Source: Candidatus Stahliibacteriota bacterium
GTDB taxonomy: Bacteria; Hydrothermota; Tepidihabitantia; B3-TA06
Direction of reading: 5' to 3'
Assembly: GCA_030670165.1 (NCBI GenBank)
Contig: DAOVCF010000083.1
Coordinates: 1 to 8,376, forward strand
Length of the DNA: 8,376 nucleotides
This document shows positions 1-4,345 of the stretch, piece after piece. The notes beneath the pieces were generated by a model. The model had not been told where the DNA came from. It saw only the letters and a list, made by a program, of their open reading frames with translations, and did no database searches. Position numbers and translations under genes: made by a program. How positions within the stretch are numbered: position 1 is the stretch's first letter; each line of letters opens with the position of its first letter.

Positions 1-37
1 ACGCGTACCGGACATCCTCTGAAGGGGTATAAGCAAC

Positions 38-76
38 CATGTTGTGGGATTATATGCCGAGGGAATCTAGTGTCAA
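38..76 (-). promoter_or_regulatory. sigma70-type promoter reading off the left edge
   Basis: On the minus strand TTGACA (76-71) is followed after 16 bases by TATAAT (54-49); both boxes match consensus fully. The expected start of transcription is near position 42. An ATG at 40-38 opens a frame that stays open to the window edge (MVAYTPSEDVRYA), so the transcript could be nearly leaderless, or the true start or an RNA gene may lie outside the window. The boxes are seen directly; activity is inferred. Confidence 0.55.
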
Positions 77-110
77 CCTTCGCACTCAGGCACTGTGCAC
101 TTAAAATCCA

Positions 111-133
111 GCGCCGCGCGAGCGGCGCCTTTT
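111..133 (+). terminator. possible rho-independent terminator
   Basis: GCGCCGC (111-117) pairs perfectly with GCGGCGC (122-128) around a GCGA loop, which is a GNRA-type tetraloop, and a short T run follows at 130-133. This suits a plus-strand transcript entering from the left, but no plus-strand gene can be firmly identified at the left edge. The T tract is short, so it may be only a stable hairpin. Confidence 0.4.
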
Positions 134-231
134 AGTCAAAATACGCTGCAAACTCGTCAGCGCTACATCGCACTCGTCACGATTATGGGGTCCCCGCAAG
201 AGCGCGAAGCGATCTTGTGGGGTAAAAAAAG

Positions 232-364
232 CTGGACAAAAGGTGAACAAAAGCTGGTCAAAAGGTGGACAAAAGTGGGTCAAAAGCTAGACAAAAGGTG
301 AACAGGATACAAGGCATAAGCTGGTCAAAAAAGGGTCAAAAAGTAGACAAAAGTGGGACAGGGA
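232..364. repeat. 11-bp degenerate tandem array with phased A-tracts
   Basis: About twelve units follow one another every 11 bases. Units such as CTGGACAAAAG, GTGAACAAAAG, CTGGTCAAAAG and GTGGACAAAAG begin at 232, 243, 254, 265, 276 and 287. Units 7 and 8 (298-319) are decayed, one extra base follows, and the phase resumes at 321, 332, 343 and 354. Each good unit carries an AAAA tract, so the tracts lie on one face of the helix, the classic pattern of intrinsically bent DNA. Related sequences around 200-232 and 363-394, sharing GCGAAGC and TTGTGGGGT, flank the array as imperfect direct repeats. No supported gene overlaps it. Confidence 0.75.
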
Positions 365-430
365 GATGCGAAGCAGATTTGTGGGGTGAAAAAGCGGGGC
401 ATTGGGGGACTTTTTAGGCCGAAGCGAACT

Positions 431-502
431 CCCTCACCTCGTCTCCTCTCCCAATGGGAGAGGATGATTCCCTCTCCTTTCGGGAGAGGGTTAGGGTGAG
501 GG
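431..502. repeat. multi-hairpin palindromic intergenic repeat (MITE/REP-like)
   Basis: The element is bounded by CCCTCACC (431-438) and its reverse complement GGTGAGGG (495-502). Inside are two further hairpins: CCTCTCCC (445-452) with GGGAGAGG (456-463), and CCCTCTCC (470-477) with GGAGAGGG (483-490). From general knowledge, repeats of this CCCTCACCC...GGGTGAGGG design are scattered between genes in many bacterial genomes and are often mis-called as small proteins on the minus strand. No transposase is nearby, so any mobility would depend on other enzymes. Confidence 0.7.
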
Positions 503-513
503 ATACAAATCAC

Positions 514-535
514 GGGCCGACTTGAAAGTCGGCCC
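514..535. repeat. 22-base hairpin repeat, copy A
   Basis: GGGCCGACTT (514-523) and AAGTCGGCCC (526-535) form a perfect 10-bp stem around GA, followed by CTAC. The hairpin begins 8 bases past the stop codon of the minus-strand nuclease gene. It could protect or end that transcript, but there is no T tract on the minus strand. A hairpin of the same length and plan, also followed by CTAC, lies at 1503-1524. Confidence 0.65.
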
Positions 536-542
536 CTACTAC

Positions 543-1346
543 CTACAAAGGAGTTACCTCTCTACACCCTATTTTAAATCTCTCGGCACGTTTACGAATG
601 TCAAAAGGAATTCTATAAGCAACAAGAAAGGCCTTAACGTTACAAGCCTGCCCCCTTCCTTTTTGGGCTTGCATCAGTGCACGATATTTGATTGCCTGAT
701 AGATTCCCTTTACAAGTTCTCCCCTTTGTCCCTGCTTAATCTCAATAACGGCCCAACCTTCTTTCCCCAAATCCATTACAACATCACATCTATCACCCGA
801 TAGAAACCGAAACTCAGTCTCAGGTTTCTTATCAGGCGATAATTCTAAGATGCCTGGATTTCGCTCAATGTAATTTTTCAACTGCTCATGTTTCTCACTT
901 TCCCCTCCTCCAGCACGTTTAGACACTTTGATGTATTCAGCTGCTTCTCGATCAAGATCTTCAGGGGTTTTCCGAATAGCCTTTAATCCAAGCTCTTTTA
1001 GCAGATCGTCCCATCGATCCCAATTGAATACTTCATCCCTAAGCTCTTCGAATTTCTGCCTGTATTCTTCTTTTGATAAACCCTTTGTGCCTTCTGGAAG
1101 GAAACTCACCCCAGGCAAGCCTCTATCCTTTCCTGCAACTCTTACAACAATGGCACTGATCAAAGGTAAGCCTTTAGGGATACAAATCTTATCGCGAATG
1201 TAACCCAGTATGTGCGAAAGGGCGCGTGGGTGCCTACCTATTAGATTGCCCAGCTTCTTGTAAGTTAATGTCTCTCGAATTTGAGCATAGTAGACCAAAT
1301 GAGGCAAAGCATCCTTTGCACCAGAAAGAGTTTTCTCGTTTACCAC
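543..1346 (-). CDS. PD-(D/E)XK nuclease-like protein with N-terminal winged-helix-like domain
   Basis: This is a 267-residue soluble protein. The C-terminal half carries a PD-(D/E)XK nuclease pattern: Asp188 in a CDVVMDL strand, then Glu202-Ile-Lys204 (EIK), then Gln217-x3-Tyr221 on the following helix. The first ~80 residues read like the winged-helix part of alkyltransferase-like proteins (a TYKKLGNLIG helix, HPRALSHILG, then LPLISAIVV and GLPGVSFL) but lack a PCHR site. A charged linker (about 85-150) joins the two. DNA cleavage is inferred from the motif; the target is unknown, and no methylase partner is nearby, so a classical restriction system is unlikely here. The GTG start at 1346 is chosen because GAGGAGG sits five bases before it; a TTG at 1373 in the same frame has no such site. 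The gene appears monocistronic and looks AT-richer than the transporter genes. Confidence 0.7.
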   Translation of the reverse strand: MVNEKTLSGAKDALPHLVYYAQIRETLTYKKLGNLIGRHPRALSHILGYIRDKICIPKGLPLISAIVVRVAGKDRGLPGVSFLPEGTKGLSKEEYRQKFEELRDEVFNWDRWDDLLKELGLKAIRKTPEDLDREAAEYIKVSKRAGGGESEKHEQLKNYIERNPGILELSPDKKPETEFRFLSGDRCDVVMDLGKEGWAVIEIKQGQRGELVKGIYQAIKYRALMQAQKGRGQACNVKAFLVAYRIPFDIRKRAERFKIGCREVTPL

Positions 1347-1403
1347 GGTAGCCTCCTCGATAGTATGTTTCAAGTTTCATGAAAATATTCCACTTTCTGA
1401 GAA

Positions 1404-1431
1404 ATCTTAACCATTTTCTTTTCCTTGTCAA
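1404..1431 (-). promoter_or_regulatory. promoter of the nuclease-like gene
   Basis: TTGACA (1431-1426) is followed after 16 bases by TAAGAT (1409-1404), four of six matches to the -10 consensus. Transcription would start near 1397, giving a leader of about 50 bases before the GTG start at 1346. The position fits the downstream gene well. Confidence 0.55.
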
Positions 1432-1466
1432 GCCCCTCTTTATCAACAACTTAATCCGTAAAAATC

Positions 1467-1494
1467 TAGACAAGGGGTTTAAACCCCTTGTCTA
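1467..1494. repeat. 28-bp perfect palindrome
   Basis: The arm TAGACAAGGGGTTT (1467-1480) is followed directly by its exact reverse complement (1481-1494), with no spacer and GTTTAAAC at the centre. Read on the minus strand it is followed by GATTTTT, so it could act as a transcription stop ahead of the nuclease promoter. It could equally be a binding site for a dimeric protein. It lies 36 bases upstream of the -35 box of the nuclease gene. Confidence 0.7.
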
Positions 1495-1502
1495 AAAAAG
1501 GC

Positions 1503-1524
1503 GGGCGCACCTAAAGGTACGCCC
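1503..1524. repeat. 22-base hairpin repeat, copy B
   Basis: GGGCG-C-ACCT (1503-1512) pairs with AGGT-A-CGCCC (1515-1524) around AA, with one mismatch, and CTAC follows. Length, two-base centre and trailing CTAC match the hairpin at 514-535, while the stem sequence differs. The two look like members of one hairpin family in which pairing is kept and sequence drifts. Confidence 0.6.
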
Positions 1525-1540
1525 CTACGAAGTATCATGA

Positions 1541-1573
1541 GATTGCTTCGACTTCTGGGGGAAGTCTCGCAAT
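1541..1573. repeat. partial ATTGC...GCAAT hairpin repeat
   Basis: GACTTC (1550-1555) and GAAGTC (1561-1566) form an inner stem. ATTGC (1542-1546) and GCAAT (1569-1573) form an outer one. The GATTGCTTCG and TCGCAATG ends match the tail of the larger repeat at 1619-1714, so this is probably a shorter relative of that element. Confidence 0.5.
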
Positions 1574-1618
1574 GGCACCCCCTCCTATATCCTCCCACAT
1601 CAAGGGGGAGGAAATTAT

Positions 1619-1714
1619 ATGCTCCTTTTTGCTGGCGCAAAAAGTTCGCAGGATAGCAATCGGTACATTCCCTTCGGGAATAGATTGCTTCGTCGCTGTG
1701 CTCCTCGCAATGAC
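1619..1714 (+). repeat. dispersed repeat, copy 1
   Basis: The first 71 bases (1619-1689) match 4161-4231 at 67 positions by hand alignment. Two hairpins are visible: CTTTTTGC/GCAAAAAG with a TGGC loop, and ATTCCC/GGGAAT nested inside GCAATC/GATTGC. The tail ends in TCGCAATGAC. This copy lacks about 23 bases that the other copy has after GATTGC. It contains no coding capacity and is probably a non-autonomous palindromic element. Confidence 0.75.
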
Positions 1715-1756
1715 TGAACTTCTTAAATCTGGGAAAATCTGCGTCATCTGCGGCTT

Positions 1757-1778
1757 GTAAAAATATACGCAGTATATT
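1757..1778 (-). terminator. terminator after trmO
   Basis: Immediately after the trmO stop codon the minus strand reads AATATAC-TGC-GTATATT, a perfect 7-bp stem with a 3-base loop, running into a T tract (1763-1759 on the minus strand). The stem is AT-rich and so weak, but its place directly behind the last operon gene and the T run support a rho-independent terminator. Confidence 0.5.
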
Positions 1779-2267
1779 CTAGTAATCGTGGGGGATGCCC
1801 TTGATATGCAGAAGGAGATGCTCATAATCACCCATATCCTCGATCCAGCCGTAGTTGGCATCGGGTTTCGTATCCAGGTCCTTTATATAGGGCTTGATGT
1901 CAAGCAGCGGGGTTTTATCGAATACGTCCAGGCCAGAGGTGTCAATCCGGTTATCTTCAATCCGTTTTACTTGGACCACGCTAAGACAGATTGGGTTGGG
2001 TCGCACAGGTGACCTGCTTGCAAACACCCCGACCTCCTTGCCGCCGGTCCAGGGAGGAGACACCTTCATGGACACCCCACGCTTTATACGATCCACCAGA
2101 TAGATAACGTAGATATACCGGAATCTGGCAAGCTGATAAAGCCCATGGGTATATCCAGGAGCTATTTCTATATGAAAGTCCCCTTGCTCATCATCCACCG
2201 GCTGATAAGGCGCCTTGTCCGTGTACGGTGTTCGGATGACCCCGATCTGCCTCAGCTTGAACTCCAT
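1779..2267 (-). CDS. trmO: tRNA (N6-threonylcarbamoyladenosine-37) methyltransferase TrmO (TsaA/YaeB family)
   Basis: At 162 residues this is a compact member of the TsaA/TrmO (UPF0066) family. The family methylates t6A at position 37 of certain tRNAs (m6t6A) with SAM, which tunes decoding of ACY codons. Family hallmarks are clear: GVIRTPY near the N terminus (9-15), GVFASRSPVRPNP (80-92) for the SAM-binding beta barrel, and GLDVFDKTPLLDIKPY (112-127). It lacks the extra C-terminal domain of the longer E. coli YaeB, which is common in other lineages. The ATG lies four bases past the stop of the upstream methyltransferase, so translation is probably coupled; GAGG sits close to the ATG and AGG a little further back. 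It is the last gene of the operon. Confidence 0.9.
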   Translation of the reverse strand: MEFKLRQIGVIRTPYTDKAPYQPVDDEQGDFHIEIAPGYTHGLYQLARFRYIYVIYLVDRIKRGVSMKVSPPWTGGKEVGVFASRSPVRPNPICLSVVQVKRIEDNRIDTSGLDVFDKTPLLDIKPYIKDLDTKPDANYGWIEDMGDYEHLLLHIKGIPHDY

Positions 2268-2271
2268 CGCC

Positions 2272-2925
2272 TCAACCTATCTTTACACCCTTGAATAACC
2301 GCAGATAGCCGCTGAAAAAGAGATGCTCAGTGAAATCGCCGAACCCGTGCCTAGCAAGCATTTCTCCCAAATCCCTCTCGATAAAATCGAACGCGTAAGC
2401 ACATTCCATGAACTTGAAAACGGTCCTTACGAAAAAAGGGCTTTCATCAAACGAAAACTGGTTGTAATCCATGATGAAAAACTCCCCGCCTTCCCTCAAG
2501 GCCTTGAAGGCATTGCCGATTATGCGGTCCCTGGCTTCCTGAGGAAAACCGTGCAGCACGAACGAGATAAACACCTTGTCGAAATAACTGTCATAAGGCA
2601 GTTCCTGATCTATCCTTGCATCGATGATCCTGATATTGGGGAATTCTGCACAGTTCCTTTCAAACTGGGCTATCATCTGGCTGGATATATCCAGCCCCAC
2701 CAACTCGGCCTTGGAAGAAAGATACCTCTGCATCAAGCAGGCGTTCTTGCCGGTTCCAGCGCCTAAATCGAGTATCCTGTCATCGGGCTTGATCCCCATC
2801 AGCCGCACCGCCTGCCGAATCATAACAGAATACCTGCCCAGGGTGGCCATATCCAACAAGGCATCATAGTGCTTGGCGGTAAAGGTGCTGAGTTCTACCT
2901 TGGATTCAGGGTAATAGGCACACAT
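2272..2925 (-). CDS. class I SAM-dependent methyltransferase
   Basis: This is a 217-residue Rossmann-fold methyltransferase. Motif I is ILDLGAGTGKNA (51-62), the acidic end of strand 2 is Asp79 in LVGLDISSQMI, and the post-motif region FDKVFISFVLHGF (115-127) is followed by LREGGEFFIMDY (143-154). The general look is that of UbiE/COQ5-like small-molecule methyltransferases, but no residue fixes the substrate. It begins 29 bases after the flavoprotein stop and ends four bases before trmO, so it belongs to that operon. The ATG at 2925 follows an in-frame TAA with no alternative start between them; only a weak purine-rich site (AAAG) precedes it, so it may depend on coupling to the upstream gene. 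Cys2 and a YYPE stretch lead the protein. Family is sure; role is open. Confidence 0.85.
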   Translation of the reverse strand: MCAYYPESKVELSTFTAKHYDALLDMATLGRYSVMIRQAVRLMGIKPDDRILDLGAGTGKNACLMQRYLSSKAELVGLDISSQMIAQFERNCAEFPNIRIIDARIDQELPYDSYFDKVFISFVLHGFPQEARDRIIGNAFKALREGGEFFIMDYNQFSFDESPFFVRTVFKFMECAYAFDFIERDLGEMLARHGFGDFTEHLFFSGYLRLFKGVKIG

Positions 2926-2954
2926 CAGCTTTACTTTTGGGCATTAGAGGTCCT

Positions 2955-3950
2955 TTAACCTTCAAGCATCTTCACATACTCTTCTGCGTATTTGCCGTTT
3001 ACAGCACCTTTGAACGTCTCCCCTCTCTTTATCTTCTCAAGGGCCAGATACTCGCTTGCGGCCATACCCGCGTCAGCACCATCCGAGGCGCAGGTAACCA
3101 GATGGTTGACACACCCGGTAATCTCACCGCAGGCAAATATTCCTTTCTTGCTGGTCATTTTGGAATCATCCACCTTTACGAAACATCCGTCAAAATCAAG
3201 CCCGGCTTCCTTTGCAAGCTCAATATCAGGCTCGGTGCCCACGCTGATTATTATCCAATCCAGAGATACCTCCTTCTCCTGGTTGGTCTGATCATCGAAG
3301 AGTACCGCGCCCCTCACGCTCTCGTCGCCTTTTATCTCCTTCAACTCGGTATTGTACCAGACCTCGACCCCTTCCTTGGCTAACCTTTTAATCATTGGAG
3401 GATAGGCACGCATGGAATCCCGGCGGTGGATGAGAAAGACCTTCTCAGCCGTGGTATTGGCCAGGAGTGCGCTTTTCGCGGTGCTGTTCCCGCCACCCAC
3501 CGCCATCACTATCTTACCTTGAAACTTCTGGTAATCGAGCTTAGCATAGTAGGAAACCCCCTTACCTGCGAACTCCTCCTCACCGGGAACGCCCAGCTTT
3601 TGCATCCTGCTTCCGGTGGCTATGGTGATTACCTTTGCTTTGTATTGGTTGGCATCGGTGGTAACGATCTTATTCTCGGCATCTATCTTTATTACCTTTT
3701 CCTGCCTGATCTCGGCACCTGTACCTTTTGGCGGCGGGGACGTAACCTGGTTTTTGAGATTCTCTATAAGGATTTCCCCGTCGCCCGGCGGGAACCCCGG
3801 ATAATTCATCACAGTATAGGCAATAGCGGCCTGACCTCCCACCCAATCGCCCTCCAGGACCAGGGTATCCCATCCATCAAGGCTTGTAAATATGGCTGCC
3901 GACAACCCGGCCGGGCCTGCCCCAACGATAACCACGTCTTTGGTTTCCAT
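2955..3950 (-). CDS. thioredoxin-reductase-like FAD/NAD(P) oxidoreductase lacking the CxxC site
   Basis: The 331-residue protein has the two-dinucleotide-fold layout of low-Mr thioredoxin reductase. It has FAD-binding GAGPAG (10-15), ATGSR (111-115), nucleotide-binding GGGNST (152-157), the HRR (175-177) and Arg181 set typical of NADPH 2'-phosphate contact, and a C-terminal FAD block around GIFACGE (270-276). Where E. coli TrxB has the redox pair CATC, this protein has Tyr135-Ala-Lys-Leu138 (YAKL), so it should not reduce thioredoxin by the classical route. Cysteines instead occur at 256, 274, 280 and 287, three of them beside the FAD-binding end. It could be a ferredoxin/flavodoxin-NADP reductase of the TrxR-like group, a variant reductase with a moved disulfide, or a partner enzyme of the next methyltransferase. 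The ATG at 3950 has AGGAGG six bases before it. First full-length gene of the operon. Confidence 0.85.
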   Translation of the reverse strand: METKDVVIVGAGPAGLSAAIFTSLDGWDTLVLEGDWVGGQAAIAYTVMNYPGFPPGDGEILIENLKNQVTSPPPKGTGAEIRQEKVIKIDAENKIVTTDANQYKAKVITIATGSRMQKLGVPGEEEFAGKGVSYYAKLDYQKFQGKIVMAVGGGNSTAKSALLANTTAEKVFLIHRRDSMRAYPPMIKRLAKEGVEVWYNTELKEIKGDESVRGAVLFDDQTNQEKEVSLDWIIISVGTEPDIELAKEAGLDFDGCFVKVDDSKMTSKKGIFACGEITGCVNHLVTCASDGADAGMAASEYLALEKIKRGETFKGAVNGKYAEEYVKMLEG

Positions 3951-3956
3951 TAAATT

Positions 3957-3962
3957 CCTCCT
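3957..3962 (-). promoter_or_regulatory. Shine-Dalgarno site overlapping the leader ORF stop
   Basis: AGGAGG (3962-3957) lies six bases before the flavoprotein ATG. It overlaps the TAG stop (3963-3961) of the 19-codon leader ORF, so ribosomes ending on the leader would cover or expose this site. It fixes the start of the flavoprotein gene. Confidence 0.7.
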
Positions 3963-4020
3963 ATCTGGTTATGATTAGCTTACAGGTTTGAGCTACCCCC
4001 TGAGATTTGCACCTCGCCAT
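3961..4020 (-). CDS. possible 19-residue leader peptide upstream of the flavoprotein gene
   Basis: A short frame reads MARCKSQGVAQTCKLIITR then TAG. Its ATG (4020-4018) has AGAGG five bases before it, a proper ribosome site, and its stop overlaps the AGGAGG of the reductase-like gene. It lies in the ~170-base leader between the promoter at 4155-4128 and the operon. Two of 19 residues are cysteine. This could be a regulatory leader peptide whose translation gates the operon, perhaps in response to cysteine or redox state; that role is inference. Short open frames also occur by chance, so the call rests on the ribosome site and the stop/SD overlap. Confidence 0.4.
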   Translation of the reverse strand: MARCKSQGVAQTCKLIITR

Positions 4021-4127
4021 GTACACCTCTATACTATTTGCCTTCTGGATTGTTGGATTAAAACTAGAGGATAACGCGAACACGGGAAACATCTTACATC
4101 TTCATTGGTTGCCTGTCTTAGATAATT

Positions 4128-4155
4128 AATATACGCCCTGCGCACCGAATGTCAA
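4128..4155 (-). promoter_or_regulatory. promoter of the flavoprotein-methyltransferase-trmO operon
   Basis: TTGACA (4155-4150) and TATATT (4133-4128) are separated by 16 bases; the -35 is perfect and the -10 has five of six matches. Transcription would begin near 4121, giving a leader of about 170 bases before the flavoprotein ATG. The -35 box lies right beside the end of the dispersed repeat at 4161, so the repeat borders the promoter. Confidence 0.65.
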
Positions 4156-4160
4156 GCTAA

Positions 4161-4279
4161 ATGCTCCTTTTTGCTCGTGCAAAAAGTTCGCAGGATAGTA
4201 ATCGGTATATTCCCTTCGGGAATAGATTGCTCACTGCGTTCGCCCTTCGGAGCTTCGTCGCTTCGCTCCTCGCAGTGAC
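4161..4279 (+). repeat. dispersed repeat, copy 2
   Basis: This is the longer copy of the element at 1619-1714, in the same orientation. The CTTTTTGC/GCAAAAAG stem is identical but its loop is TCGT instead of TGGC. The ATTCCC/GGGAAT hairpin is unchanged. After GATTGC it carries about 23 extra bases rich in TTCG, then ends TCGCTTCGCTCCTCGCAGTGAC-like, matching the other copy's tail. It occupies most of the gap between the DUF401 gene and the reductase operon. Confidence 0.75.
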
Positions 4280-4285
4280 AAGACG

Positions 4286-4341
4286 AGGAATCTTCCCATC
4301 TGTAAAACTTCCAATCTGCGAATCTTTTAATCTTCTAATCT
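4286..4341 (-). repeat. degenerate 8-bp tandem repeat (AGATTNNN)
   Basis: On the minus strand seven consecutive octamers read AGATTAGA, AGATTAAA, AGATTCGC, AGATTGGA, AGTTTTAC, AGATGGGA and AGATTCCT. AGAT opens six of the seven and the last three bases vary. It starts five bases past the DUF401 stop codon (4348-4346). A looser AGATT-rich stretch is also seen at 1727-1755. Function unknown; probably a decayed simple repeat. Confidence 0.6.
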
Positions 4342-4345
4342 GCAA

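Noticed and set aside
1..135. Plus-strand frame open from the left edge to a TAG at 133-135
   Set aside because: It could be a gene tail, but it passes through the terminator-like hairpin, is cysteine- and arginine-rich without a recognisable family, and no second sign supports it.
95..301. 68-residue plus-strand open frame
   Set aside because: It runs through the 111-133 hairpin and into the 11-bp array, starts at a GTG without a ribosome site, and its Lys/Trp-rich end is just the translated repeat.
232..364. CRISPR array or plasmid-type iterons
   Set aside because: Units are directly adjacent with no spacers, so it is not CRISPR; no replication initiator gene is near, so an origin cannot be claimed.
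325..513. 62-residue minus-strand frame with PHPNPLPKGEG
   Set aside because: This is the familiar false protein made by translating the CCCTCACC palindromic repeat.
1234..1473. Minus-strand frame starting MSRFLRIKLL, with an inner ATG at 1380
   Set aside because: It overlaps the nuclease gene out of frame, covers its promoter, and has no domain; the GAGGAGG site serves the nuclease GTG.
1535..1861. 108-residue minus-strand frame over the repeat nest
   Set aside because: It consists of translated repeats and overlaps the end of trmO in another frame.
3963..4121. Riboswitch in the leader of the reductase operon
   Set aside because: I looked for known aptamer cores and saw none that fit; only the short leader ORF and weak hairpins such as TAGCT/AGCTA are visible.
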